Source: Datnioides undecimradiatus
Taxonomy: Eukaryota; Chordata; Actinopteri; Lobotiformes; Datnioididae
Assembly (NCBI GenBank): GCA_008933995.1
Contig: WARS01000110.1
Span: forward strand, 806,001-870,000
DNA length: 64,000 nt
Direction: 5' to 3'
Under the pieces are notes generated by a model that was given only the letters and a program-made list of their open reading frames with translations, made no database searches and had not been told where the DNA came from. Position numbers and translations under genes: made by a program. Below, piece after piece: positions 1 to 13,715 of the stretch (within the stretch, counting starts at the first letter, position 1; every line of letters starts with the position of its first letter).

Positions 1-270
1 CCACTACCCCTACATGCTTGTACTGGGCACTAGGCATGATGGGTGCATCCTGGGTAAACACTGATATGCCCATTACTCTGGATCAGGGTAAATCTGGACT
101 CATCAGGCCACATGACCTGTTTTCATTGCTCCAATGTTTATACTCCCTAGCAAATTGAAGCCTTTTTCCTGATTATCCTCATTGATCAGTGGTTTTCTTG
201 AGGCTACATGGCTGTTTAGTCCCAGTCCCTTGAGTTCTCTTCAGATGATACTGGTCGGGGTTTGATAGAG
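1..270 (-). mobile_element. Decayed Tc1/mariner transposase fragment
   Basis: Read on the minus strand, this stretch resembles the middle of a fish Tc1-like transposase gene: a segment for a W-S-D-E-S-R-F-like motif (around 85-120) followed by one resembling M-H-P-S-C-L-V-P (around 15-50), in the expected order. The frame is broken by stops and small indels, so it is an inactive remnant. It runs off the left edge, so neither terminal repeat is visible. It lies immediately upstream of the lyrm9 coding exon, in what is probably lyrm9 intron or leader DNA. The family call rests on recalled similarity to teleost Tc1 copies. Confidence 0.65.
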
Positions 271-327
271 TGGTTGTCACTTACCTGAATGTGCTGTTGA
301 TTTGCATTTTTATCCACAGCAGTTTAA

Positions 328-2035
<1,708 letters not shown>

Positions 2036-2272
2036 GGGTCATGAAGCTTGATCGTGCTGTACCTGACATGAGCCATAGTTGTGGATGTACTGGTTCTGTG
2101 TTACATGGTCTCGTTGTTAGCTGTTGAGATCAAAGATGTCAAAGACTGTTAGGACCGTACCATATGAAATCACTACTCTATCCACAAGAATGTTAAAAGG
2201 TGTAAATACTGTTCTTTGACAGAAATGGGTTCATATGTGTCAGGGTTTTTTAAAATAAATTATTTCACAGTA

Positions 2273-2278
2273 AATAAA
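2273..2278 (+). terminator. Polyadenylation signal of lyrm9
   Basis: AATAAA lies 238 bases past the lyrm9 stop codon, in an AT-rich context followed by T/G-rich sequence. It is the first perfect hexamer after the stop in a useful position. Confidence 0.65.
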
Positions 2279-3070
2279 GCTTAGTTGTTTTACTTGCGTT
2301 GTATCATTGACCTGCAGACAATTGTAGACATGAACTGACACTGATATTTTTCAAGATCGGATCACTTCAGGTGTTCAAGTTCTGTAGAGTCCTGAGCTGA
2401 ACCCCATTACAGAGGAGTTACACGTTTCCTTTACAGTTCTAAAGCCTCAGCCCAGAGAACTGTGTAATACACTGATATTTAATTGGGTTCACAAAATTAA
2501 GGTTAATTCAAGGTTATTAGATTCATAGATATATTTTATCATTTTGTCAAACACTTTCCTAGCTCCCAAATATACTTTGATGCAATAAATTAATTGGTGT
2601 GAGTAGCAAGTGTCTAACTCATAAACCCTATGTAGCTAAAGAAGGTGCTGTGATATGATTTCAGCCCTAGAGCAGCTAGCAGGTCAGATGTAAACTCCTT
2701 ACAATGTTCAGACAAGTGCACATTTAATTCTCTGATGGCCAGACAAACCTCTGCTGAGGAAGATCATAGGATGTGATTGAAAGCACCAAAACAGCAACTA
2801 ACTCAGTCTTGTGTTTTATCTCCTGAGCAGTTAAAATGGCATTGAAACAATCATTTATAAATTGTGTTGATGCAGCTGATCTGAGCTCTGCGAAACCCTT
2901 ACATGGAGACAAAGACGGTTTCCAGTCCCTGAACTGTGAAACATTTCATTACCTATGAAGTCAAAACCTCCGGGTATCAAGCAGTATGTATTGAAAAAAC
3001 TTGCTCACCCACCAATTTAACATCCCGACAGCAAAAAGACAAAGACTGTATTGTGCAACATAATACAATA
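2279..3070. other. Convergent intergenic spacer lyrm9/ift20
   Basis: About 0.8 kb of AT-rich DNA between the two opposing polyadenylation signals. No coding signal or repeat was recognised. Short open frames on the minus strand (for example 2724-2912) have no recognisable domain. Confidence 0.5.
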
Positions 3071-3076
3071 TTTATT
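3071..3076 (-). terminator. Polyadenylation signal of ift20
   Basis: AATAAA on the minus strand, about 610 bases beyond the ift20 stop codon. It would give a 3' UTR covering about 3055-3688, in which no other feature was seen. Confidence 0.55.
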
Positions 3077-3688
3077 CAAGTATAACCCTTTGTCATCTAA
3101 AGGAATACATATTAGACAATGACTCACATAACAGGAGGAAGAAAAGTATTTGGAAAAAGAAGGGAAGAATGTATTCCTCATGTAATGTGCCCACAGATTG
3201 GTTGTACCAGAAGAATGGAATAAAATCAGTCATTACAGGTTTTGTCTTCCTAAACTAAAACGTATTTACAGATGCATGCACATGCAGTATTTCAATTGAT
3301 ACAAAAAGTAGTAAAACTAGATATACAGAGTAAATCTTCAGTATAAATAGTATAAATAATATTCCTTTGTATAAATAGCTCCATCTTCTTAAATGTTGGT
3401 CTGAGATGTTGAACTTCACGTTCAGAACATATTCAAGCTTACAACACTGTAAATCATCACGCCCGCTTACCGTGGTGCGAACAGCTACGCTAGGCAGCTG
3501 GTTTTGCTTCACACACACAAGCACGTCAGAGACGGGGTGTAATGAGGAGGTGTAGATGTTTTAGGATCAAGTTGGAGCTTTGGGATTGCTTCAGAAAAAG
3601 AGTTGCAGCGAAGTTATTCTCTTGAAGGGGCATCGCCCAGAGAAAGCGGGACAGGCACTCTGGAAACGCGGACATTTTCTTGACGTTC

Positions 3689-5664
3689 TCACTTCTGCAG
3701 GATAAACTGGTCGATGAACTCGTTCTGCTCCGACTCCACTTTGGACAAGGCCTCGTATTCGATGCGGTATCTGAAAAAGGGGAACATGATGATTAACTCA
3801 ACAAATTAATGAAATAGTGACTCGTGTGAAATGTCAATGCCTTGTACATCAAGATATCTCGATACAGTAAACACTGTTGTGTCCTTATATATCCACATAA
3901 TAAGGAGGTACTTTGATATTTATCATAAATACATGACACGTGTGATGTTGTATCATATTTCTCATTAATTTACTGTTCAAAACTTTATTTTGTACATCAG
4001 ATAGTATTATCTTAATTCATTTAACATGACTCACGAGTTACACCATGACACATTTAAGCATGACCAACTTCTTCATTCTTGTCCAGCTGGTAAAAACAAT
4101 AATACATTTTTCATTTAAATGTATTTTTACGTGTTTACACATTTCATTGTTCCTACAACTATCCTACTTCCCCTGTGAGCTGCCACGTTTATCTAACCAA
4201 AGCTGTGCTCTATTTGAGTTGGACTTAGTACAGTTAATCAAGGTAACAAGATGTGCCATTCATTCAACTGAACTTTAGTCTAGCCTTTAATTGTGCTGAT
4301 TTACATCAGGACAGGAAACCGAGACCTATCTGGCACAAACCACCACTGCGTTGGTTGGGTTACTGGACACTGGACCCCCACCCCCACCCCCACACACATG
4401 GTTTACCTCTCAAGCTGCATCTTCTTCTCAGCTATGAGAGCCTGAAGCTGCTGCTGTTGAGCTTCCCTTTGCTTTGCCACCGACTTCAGCAGGTTTCTAG
4501 CTCCAATTGCCTGAAGGAGAAGAACATGTGATTATTACTGTAACAGCTTGCTGCTCTCATGTTCAAACAGGAGCACACTTTATACAATATACTTGAGACC
4601 TGGGTTTGATTTGCGGTAGGGCACTGGGGTGACACAGCCTCCTGCGGTCTATATTTACCCCTTAAATATATCTAAATTAACGCTGAACTCGCTGCTGTTC
4701 AGCTCAGTAAATAGTAAATAGAAGGCAGTAGTTGCCTCCTATCCTGCAAAGAGATTTACAGAGATTAGTAAAACAAGAGTGACACGCTGCAGATGACTCC
4801 TCCACAGGAAAACAGACGAAGAGGAAGACAGAAATCCAGCATCAAAGCAAACTGCCTCCTCCGTCTGCAGTGCACTGCAGCCTACTTACTTTTATGCTGA
4901 TGCAATTGCAGTTAGAGATTCATTAAATTCATTCATTCAATACTCAAGTTAATTCATTTATTCAATGAACCCTTTGTTTTGTTCTGTATAATCACGTTCC
5001 TAAATTGTCAACATTAGGAAAAGACAAGTTGTGAGTCAAAATACTGCTCTAGTTTATTGATTAAATACTACAAAATTGATTAAAATGTAACTTTAAGTTA
5101 AAGTTAAAGTTTGTAGTTATTCTATTACTGTTACTTTAATAGTTGCAAGTAAAGGCCACAAGCATTCATGACTTATTTTCATGAATGAAAACGTTTCAAA
5201 AACATCCCCCACTCAGATTTTTTCACAAATGGCTCCTTGCTTTGAGACAAGGTGGGTTCAAGGACAGTTCAACGACATACAGGTGGAGGATTACAGGTTC
5301 TTCTGCGATGACCAAAGACAAGCAGTTTCAAATGCTTCAAAACATACCTTCATCTTTTCTGTCTCCGCTTCTTTTGCTAATTCATCCACCAGCTCGATTA
5401 GACCTCCCACTATCTTCTGAAACTGGCCAATTTCTGCAAAGGACAACACATATTTGTACATCCTGTAGGACCTTGTTAATGTTGATGGGCTAATCTGGGC
5501 ACAGCTAAATGGATAAGACAAACTAGTCAGTGCTTACTGTCCACAAAGTCTTTACACTCTTCTTTGAGCTCGGAGGTCTTCTGGCTGACATCAGGCTCGA
5601 GCACCCGTAGCTTGTTGAGGTCATCAAAATAAAAGCCTGCCTCGGCTAATGGGTCTTTAGCCAT
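3689..5664 (-). CDS. ift20: Intraflagellar transport protein 20 (four coding exons)
   Basis: Minus-strand coding exons are 5664-5538, 5433-5348, 4510-4407 and 3770-3689 (stop at 3691-3689). Phases match at every junction and give exactly 132 aa, the length of mammalian IFT20. The N-terminus reads M-A-K-D-P followed by an [10 protein letters not shown] segment. The middle has E-C-K-D-F-V-D and [16 protein letters not shown]. The C-terminal half is a Gln/Glu/Lys-rich coiled coil ending [16 protein letters not shown]20 is the smallest IFT-B subunit; it shuttles between Golgi and ciliary base, binds GMAP210 and IFT54, and helps sort ciliary membrane cargo. The ATG has a strong context (GTGGCCATGG) 11 bases after an acceptor at 5676-5678, so an upstream non-coding exon is expected; a matching donor lies at 6483-6482. 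The gene is divergent from tnfaip1 and convergent with lyrm9. Confidence 0.96.
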
Positions 5665-6483
5665 GGCCACCGGCCCTGTCATAAAGGAGACATGAAGCAT
5701 GAGGGATGGAAATACAATTTAGAAATAACTCGGACTTGAAGGCTCTTTAGTGAGATACATTTAGCAGAAACAAGACAAGAAATATCTATTCTATCGGTTT
5801 ACGCGGAAGTCAACAGGCTCTATAGCTGGACAGCGTACTGCTGACAACACTGGATTGCTATCAGACCATCACACAGAGACACCATCTATTTCGCTCGTCT
5901 GTATCTCTAGCCAGCTGTCTGCCACGTTAACGTATGACGTCCCGTTGATGAAAAATAAACACTTCACTGAACTATGACCTTCAGTGACAGACTTCCATAT
6001 GGCAAGTCGAGCCAGCGTCCCCGTGCACCTTCATGTAAAGTGTACTAGTTTGTTAGAAACATAGTTCCGTCTATAACAGACCAGTTAACGCCAGGCTTCT
6101 CCTGGAGTTATCGGTTTGATATCATTGTTAGCTTACGATACATCGCCTGTGCAAACTAGTCACTTAAGGCTAATTTCACAACATTAATAATGCAGATAAG
6201 GTTGGTTTGAAAGGGTGGAAACAATATCGTTTAGCTAAAACGGTTCATTTACTTTCCGGTGTGTTCCCTGTGGAAAAACCCTGTCTATGACCTACCCTAC
6301 AATTACTTGAATTAACTCAGCTAACCTTAGTTAGCTACGTTTCGCTAGCCTGGTGACATGAGCTTACTGGACAACAACTTCAAACATACGCAACCTTCGC
6401 TGAGGCTAGTTAAGTTTTTTAGACAGTTGACGCGCTATTAACAGTTTCCAGCTACTTTCGGAAGAGAAACGACGTTTTTTTAC

Positions 6484-6600
6484 CTGTTTAAACCGCTATC
6501 ACCGTTGGCGCAGACTGCTCTGTGGTGTTGTAGTGCTATGTGGCATAGCAAGTAAACCATCAGCCAAAGCTCCGCCTCTTCCCGCTGCCAGGGTAACCAA
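6484..6600 (-). promoter_or_regulatory. ift20 non-coding exon 1 and core promoter (inferred)
   Basis: On the minus strand an AACAG|GTAAAA donor lies at the 6484/6483 border and pairs with the acceptor before the ift20 start, giving an intron of about 0.8 kb. Just upstream are a C-rich TCCGCCTC element and the X-box at 6584-6597. The transcription start is not resolved. Inside the first intron (5679-6483) I saw only AT-rich DNA with several TTAGC/GCTAAC-type motifs. Confidence 0.45.
6584..6597. promoter_or_regulatory. RFX X-box motif in the ift20 promoter
   Basis: GCTGCCAGGGTAAC matches the 14-bp X-box consensus GTHNYYATRRNAAC at 12 positions, including the outer G and the terminal AAC half-site. 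X-boxes bound by RFX factors drive many ciliary and IFT genes. Its place about 100 bp upstream of the predicted ift20 exon 1 donor fits that role. Binding itself is inferred. Confidence 0.6.
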
Positions 6601-7539
6601 ATGCTCAGGCTCGCGCGTGTGTGGTTGACGTTTGTCTTTACAGGATTTATTTCTTGGCTGTGTGTTGTGTTCTGATCTATAATCAACCTTAATCGAGCCA
6701 CGCGCCAAACGAAAAAAAAGTATATTGGGAGTAAGATTATTTTGACGTGATGTACATAGTGTAACTTTTGTATATCAAACTGTATGTAGTGTAATGTAGT
6801 CAAATATTCGAGCTTCAGAGATAATGTTCAGGCTGTACTTTGGATTTCATTAACTTTAAGCATGAAAAGATTATCATTAATCCATGCACAAATTATGTGT
6901 CAGACAATGACAATGAAATACAAACTTAAAAATATCAAGGAATAAGTCAAATGAGTGACTTATTAAAGTTAACACTAAGAAATATACTACTGCAGCCCTT
7001 ATTGAGAGATTCTAAATAAAAAAAAAATCTTGACTTTTTAAAACAAAGCTATAAGATTAGATGATTTTATATTTTTTATTCATTAACTGGGGGGGGGGGT
7101 TCTTGAGGGTTTCTAGCTTTACCCCGGCAGATCCAGCTATGTGACTCCATAGATTCATCCCATTTATAAGGCCCAACAGCAGTCCAGCAGGAATTAAAAA
7201 ACACTACTGACCCAACAGCCTTCCAGTGGAGAATGAGTACTGCACTTTCCCACTTTGAGGCACCTAAACATTTTCCCCTAGAGGACCAAATATCGGCTGT
7301 AAGCTAAATTATACAAATATTTTAAATATGCATTTATTTATTTGTTTTTACTTGGTTAGTTAGTTAGTTGCTAAATTCAAAATCTCTTATTTATTCCTAA
7401 AGAATATTGTTGAATGCACAAATCCCACGATCTTTATCAAAATCACTTAATTTTTAAAGTTATTGGTAATCTCATCGTCCAGTTTCTGAAATTAAATGTG
7501 ACTGTAACCCACGTGTATGTGCCATACCTCCTGTACATA
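6601..7539. other. Divergent spacer between ift20 and tnfaip1
   Basis: AT-rich DNA with a G11 run at 7089-7099 and TTAG-rich sequence around 7355-7372. No coding signal was seen. Together with its flanks it should hold the divergent regulatory region of the two genes, but no obvious TATA box was identified. Confidence 0.45.
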
Positions 7540-7575
7540 CAGGGGGTGGACAATAACTGTTTGGACAAGGGATGA
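7540..7575 (+). mobile_element. Possible Tc1/mariner terminal inverted repeat remnant
   Basis: The sequence after TA at 7538-7539 (CAGGGGGTGGACAATAACTG) resembles the outer end of fish Tc1-like elements, which start next to a TA target with CAGGGGTTGGACAA-like bases. No transposase and no opposite terminal repeat were found nearby, so this is a fragment at most, or chance similarity. Confidence 0.3.
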
Positions 7576-7599
7576 TGTAATGCGCGTTACTGACTGTGG

Positions 7600-7806
7600 A
7601 GGGCAGCATTATGCTTTGCAACGTACAGCTTGTTGTAAAATCATTCGGAGAAGAAGAGGATGAAGCTAGTATAACTTTACATACTTTTTACAACTCAAAT
7701 CTTTGATACCGTCGTGGATTTCTGTTTCACGGCCTTAAAGGGAAGGTAAAATTGTCAAACGGTGTGCGTTTATCTGACATCACAGTAAGACATCACGGAG
7801 AGATCG
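7600..7806 (+). promoter_or_regulatory. tnfaip1 promoter and 5' non-coding exon (inferred)
   Basis: A near-perfect donor, G|GTAAGT, ends an exon at 7806 and pairs naturally with the acceptor at 8956. The upstream 200 bases include a GCGCG element at 7582-7586 and no TATA box. The start of the exon is a guess. The following intron (7807-8956) is AT-rich, with several GCTAAC/GCTAGC-type motifs and no coding signal. Confidence 0.4.
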
Positions 7807-8958
7807 GTAAGTTAACGTCAAACTTCGTAAACTGATGCCCAGTTACGTGTTGTTCACTGGTGGATGTAGCTAGGGACAACAATTTTACGTACTCCATTGA
7901 AAAATCTGGCAATTTAATGGCACTTTTCTTAAGTAGAGCATACACTTTGGGGGAAATTAAGTTTACGGATGTCGTTTTTGGTTGTAACGTATTCGTCGCG
8001 TGTCCATTATATAAAAACCCAAACACATTATACATATATACTGAAACTGAACAGGATTGAAAGGTGTGTCACGCATTCGTGCTCAAAGTTTGGTCGTCGT
8101 TTTCTACATTAGCTAACATTAGCAAAACACACCCACGGCAGGAAGTAGCTGTAGCGGTAATGCTAACACACTGACGCAAAGCGAATATGTCCTGGCAATG
8201 TTCATTTATCTCAGTAAAGCAACGTTATGGTGGAGTATGGGCCAGACGAATTAACCGGAAGACGATAGATATTTTCACTCAGCATAGTGGCGTTATTAAG
8301 CTTCAGAGCTCTTACCTACAAACAAGAAAATATTAAAATTAGCAACATTTTAAAGGGAATTCAGTCTACGTATCTATACACGAAAGCTCAAAACATCATA
8401 TGTCCCTTTAACAGTTAATTACATAATTCTTAAACTAAAATAGAGGTTAATTTAGCAAATAGCAGCGAGTTCTCTTGCTATTGCTCATGTGTTAAGTTAA
8501 GCTAGCTATTGTTAGAGGGTCAGGTGACAGTTCTAACACAAGGTAGCTAAGTAACTTCAACCAACTAGCAGGCAGCTGCTTGAAGTTTAGTATGTTCATT
8601 TGCTAGCATCGCTCCACATCAGACACCATATTTAATGTGGTAACTACTTAAAGCTGATGGATATAGCAGTGTTCTGGTAGACTGAGCTAGCTTTTATAAA
8701 GGAGGACCGTATCCATTGACATGTGCCCCCTCCCTGCCCCTGTAGTTTCCTGCCCAGCCACATTCCACTTAAAGGGAAGGGGAACTGAGGAAAAGATAAC
8801 AGTGGGGTAGGTGGCTTCCACTCTGTATTGTGTTACATGCCTTGAACCAGTGGGCATCCTGCTTTACCAGTTCAACAGTCTTTTTAAACACTGGCCCTTC
8901 TTATGTTGCTCCATAGAGAAATTTTAGCTCCTGCTCAGATTTCTGTGTTTTGCCAGGA

Positions 8959-9000
8959 ATGATCTGGAGCAGTGAGAGGTTGTGGCGGCCTCATCAGTAG
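8959..9000 (+). other. Upstream ORF in the tnfaip1 leader
   Basis: ATG 8959 sits three bases into the tnfaip1 first coding exon (acceptor CAG ends 8956). It opens a 13-codon frame closed by TAG at 8998-9000, 65 bases before the main ATG and in another frame. Whether it is translated cannot be judged here. Confidence 0.4.
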
Positions 9001-9065
9001 CTGTCACCACGGCGGGGGATCTCCGGACCTCCGTATGCAGGGTGGTCATCTACCTCCAAAGGGAC

Positions 9066-12000
9066 ATGTCCGGGGACAGCTGCCTGCCCCAACATCACAC
9101 CCAGTCCGACTGCACATCCCAATGCCCCTCTCTGGCCTGTCCCAAGACCAAGACCTGCAGTTATCGGGGAGCTGTGGGACTGGGCAACAAGTATGTCAGA
9201 CTCAATGTTGGCGGGAACCTGTTTTACACCACACTACAAGTGCTGACCAGGCAGAACTCAATGCTGAAAGCCATGTTCAGTGGAAAGAAAGAGGTGTTCA
9301 CTGATAAAGAAGGTAAGGGCATTGTAGGTGTCTGTTGTAAACCATGACTGTTGATCATCATGAAAGCTATGAATAAATGAGCTAATCTTACTGAAATAAA
9401 GATTCCAGGTTTGTTGTTGTTTTGGACACATGTTATATTTTCAGTATTGTGCACCAGTGGCTTAGACGTACATGTTGCTAACATGGTCTACTGTTTCCAT
9501 TTAGGTTGGATCCTGATCGACCGCAGTGGGAAACACTTTGGCAGCATCCTGTGCTACCTGCGTGATGGCACCGTCACCTTGCCCAAAGGTCGTCAGGCCG
9601 TCCAGGAGCTGCTGGCTGAAGCAAAGTATTACCTCGTCCAGGGCCTAGTGGAACTTTGTCAAAACACCCTGCAGGTCAGTCACAATACCAGTATGATACC
9701 ATCTACAATGGCTAATTCAGGCAATTATATTGGTTGTTTTACTTATGATACTTGATCAGCACCAGGGTCATGCAGCAGCTCATGCATTTTACAGGAAAAC
9801 ATCAATTTAGTTTAATCACACCTGAGTTTTTAAAAGACACTGTCTGTGATCTTACATCATAAATAGACAGTGTGATATACAAAAATTTCAGTCTTTAAGC
9901 TATTGTTAGTGTGTTTTGTTAGATTATTAGTGACATAATGAAATAAACTCAATGTAGGCAATAGAAATAGGCCTTAAAGGTCAGTGACAAAGATTGGTCC
10001 AAACCTAGGGTGGACATGTGTGCAGCGTTTCAAAAGTAATCAGGGGTGAGAACATCATCAGTGAGTTGTGTTTGTATTTCAGTAAAGGATGACCCTGTGT
10101 TTACTGCTGCGCAGCTATTTCACATTTGAATAGATATTGGACAGGGGACCCTGATCTGCTGTGTGCCCCCTGGTCTGTTCTGTTTTTAGTCCTGCATCTA
10201 GCCACATGAGATCAGTTTCTTGTCCTTTGTCTCATTTTCTCCCTTTTATTTTGTTCCATTTCGAGCTCATGGAGAAGCTCATTACATAACTTGATTCGAA
10301 TGCCAACATCGGGAAGAAAAACTCCCCGTCTGAGTTGGGCCGCTTGTGACAGCCAGTGTTTGCTTTGTGCCTTTATAAACAACGCACATATGCTGTAACA
10401 GTCTGAGGGCTTGTCTTTGACTAATCAGTGATGTAAAGCGTTAAACTCTCCACTGTAATGGTTGCAACTGAAAACACTGTGTATCCAAAAGCAGGGTTCT
10501 GGGGAGTAGCAAGAACTATGCAAATACTGCGGTTCTGTTTCCTGTCATTGCATCAGGTAAAGTTACTGAGTTCAATACAGTTTTGCCAGCATGTGTCAAA
10601 ATGTTGTTTTGTAATGGATAAATAATTTGTCAACCAGGAGAAATTTAACTAGTAGAGATTCCCCAGAGAAATCTATCCACCCTCTGGTTCTTTAAATTCT
10701 TTAATTGGGGACATTATTAATATCACATGTCAGTGACAGCTAGATTTATAAGGATGTTGCTTCAGGATGTTAAAGCATTTTAAATCATGACATTCCCAGC
10801 CATGCTAGCGGTGTGTCTGTAGGGATGGCTGCATCTGTTGGGTGATTGGTCAGTTGGTCCACCACCTTGGTTTAAACTAGAATTTCTAACAACTGTAGGA
10901 TGGACTAGTATAAAATGTTGTGTCATGTTTCCTTTCCTTATGTCCTTTTCCCTCATTCTCACCGGCAGGTCAACGGTTTCACTTATCAGATGAAATATCC
11001 ACAAGATGGAACATTTTAGAATTTCAGGACGACTTGTCCGCATAAATTCGATCGCCTTGACTTTTCATTTAGAGCAAGTAGAGCGGGTGGTTTACGATCA
11101 CGACTAAGGACATTCCCATCAGTATTTCCATCAGCCTTAGCTGTTGATGAGCTAAAGTTTGCATGCCAAAGTAAGACTGAACGGTATATCTGCTGCACAT
11201 CGACGTGTCTGCGTGCTGATGTTGCCTTCAGGGCAAGGCTTGATTTTAACAGTTATTTCATTTTTGATTCATTGTGAATGCACTTTATCCTAATTTGTAC
11301 AATTTTATAGACAGTTCTGTATGCTCCTCGCTGTTTACCGCCTTTGTCAGTATGTGAGAATTCCTTCAGCCTCTAGTTGTCAGCGCTTCACTATGACTGT
11401 TCGCTGCAGTAGTGAGTTCTGTCCAGCTTCATGACAGAGACGCTGAAGTGCACAGATTTGATTAGCTCCGGACCGTAGTGTATATTTATACCTCCGGGCC
11501 GTGGCAGCAACACAGTTTGCTGCACCATCTGTGCAAGACAAGTGCCAGTAGGTTTGCATCATCCTGACAAGCTCCCAGGAATGTCTGTTAGGCTGCCAGG
11601 GTTTACCCTTCCTTTGGTTTCCAGGGGGACAGATTGCTAGGCAGCAAGACGTTGAATTCTAAGCTCACAGGCTGTTATTCATTCATCACCATGTCCTGTA
11701 GTTTATGAATGAACAACACACAACTGCCGCCCTTTTGAGGTGAACTACAGACTCTGTGTACGCAGCATGCAGAGCAAACATAACATGACATGGTCTTGTC
11801 AGGACCAAGGCTTTTTCACAGATTTTTAGGGAATCCATTGGAAGAATTACTGGCTTTTGCCTGGAAAAAGGTAGAAATCTTTGATTAATTGATAGAAATT
11901 GGCTATACATGTAATTAACTAACTGCAAAAAGCAAAATAAGTCATGCATTACCCAGATCCAGGTCTTACGAACCTTGTCTCAAAGCTCCAAGGGATGTAA

Positions 12001-13715
12001 TGATGCTTGTTACTCTGCCATGTTCCAAACAAGAATAATGCCGCCATTACATTTGCAGCAAAACTGGCCCAATTGTTTTATTGTAACAGCCCGTATAAAA
12101 ATATTATAAATCAGTTTTCATTAACATAGACTGGTCAGTCAGCCTGAGACAATGACACAAACTGCCGAGAAGTTTCTCATATTTACACTGATTGGGGCAA
12201 CCAGTCCCTATAAACGATTATCGGAACTCCCCAGTCACGTACTATACACTGAATATTCCTGATTTGAACTTCTGCCCGATCGATCTGTTCATAGTCTCAC
12301 TCACATGTGACTTTTCCCCTTTTTCTAACCCCCCCAGTGTGTGTTGCTTTGTGATTGACAGGGCAATAAAGAGCAACCCCTCTGTGTAATACCTGTGGTC
12401 ACCTCCAGTAAGGAAGAGGAGAGGCTCATCCAGTCTTCAGCCAAGGTAAAGGCAGACCACGGCTGGAATTTCTTCATTTATTCCTTATGAATATTGAATT
12501 GAATTTTTTTTTTTTTTAAGCCTGCTCCCGTGCTGTTTTACAACCATAAAAATATCATCAACAATGCTGTAGTGATTAATCCCCCTTTTAAGGGATTAGT
12601 TTGTAGATAATTAAAAGACAAAACGGTGTTAGTCATATTCTTTAATCTTATTGAGCAGTTATTCAGAAATACAGAAAAAAAACCAAAAACATTTGCTTAT
12701 TTTTTCATGTGAAGGTACTAAGAGATTCATAGCAGGATGTCTTTTCTGCTCTCTTGTCATAGTATCCATGCACAATGGATGGTTATTAAAGCAAATGAAC
12801 AATACTGAATCAGTCTCTTTCCCTCCGTTAGCCCGTGGTGAAGTTGGTCTACAACAGAAGCAATAACAAGTACTCCTACACCAGGTAAGAGAGCCTTCCT
12901 CCGGAGGCCGTGATGCTTCCATCATTACAAAGATAATTGATTTATTGTTTCTTCGGCCGTGAGGGAAGCACAGATTTTTTTTTTTTTTTTCCCGAGCTGA
13001 TAAAGTAATGAGCTACAGGCCACAGAGCTGAGTACATGATGAAGCACCTCTGCTCCACGTCGGTTTTTCATTTGTCTCGACAGTAACTCTGACGACAACC
13101 TGTTGAAGAACATCGAGCTGTTCGACAGGCTGTCCCTCAGCTTCAACGGCCGCGTCCTCTTCATCAAAGATGTGATCGGTGACGAGATCTGCTGCTGGTC
13201 CTTTTACGGCCAGGGTCGCAAGCTGGCCGAGGTCTGCTGCACCTCCATCGTCTACGCCACGGAGAAGAAGCAGACCAAGGTGAGGACGAGTTGAGCCGGA
13301 CCGTCGATGCACCTCGTATCATCTTCTTCCTCATCTTCCTCTTCTTTAAGGAAGTCTGCCTTGCTATGCATTAAAATGAGAGCAAGTTTGCACATTGATT
13401 CACTCCAATACCAAACTTCCTCTTGTAACATTGTGAGTTGATGGCCTCGTTGATGGTGCAGCAGCAAAATGCGTCCTTCCTCAGGTGGAGTTTCCAGAAG
13501 CTCGCATCTACGAAGAGACCCTGAACACCTTGCTGTACGAGACAATGCCGCTGCCCGACAACTCCCTGCTGGAGGCCACGCGGCGGAGCTACACCAACTG
13601 CGGCTCCCACAGCGAGGAAGAGGAGGGGCCCGGGGGAGCCGAGCTTCGCGAGCGCGTCCGTCGGATCCACGTCAAGAGGTACAGCACGTATGACGACCGG
13701 CCGCTGGGACACTGA
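9066..13715 (+). CDS. tnfaip1: TNFAIP1 / BACURD2-type BTB adaptor (six coding exons)
   Basis: Coding exons are 9066-9312 (exon begins 8957), 9505-9674, 12362-12445, 12832-12884, 13084-13279 and 13485-13715. All borders are GT/AG with matching phases, giving 326 aa (human about 316). An in-frame TGA at 8973-8975 makes ATG 9066 the first usable start, and the M-S-G-D start matches the family. The KCTD-type BTB/T1 domain spans about residues 41-140 ([10 protein letters not shown], then [10 protein letters not shown]). A conserved C-terminal region follows, with [21 protein letters not shown] and a tail ending [10 protein letters not shown]. The family oligomerises and acts as a substrate adaptor of CUL3 E3 ligase, with RhoA as known substrate, affecting actin and cell migration; PCNA/Pol delta contacts are also reported. 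The N-terminal extension before the BTB domain is longer than in mammals as I recall and has five cysteines. It differs from KCTD10 and KCTD13 by its start and tail. Confidence 0.94.
9675..12361 (+). other. tnfaip1 third intron
   Basis: The largest tnfaip1 intron (2.7 kb). Short frames on both strands lack family signatures. No repeat was recognised with confidence. Confidence 0.5.
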
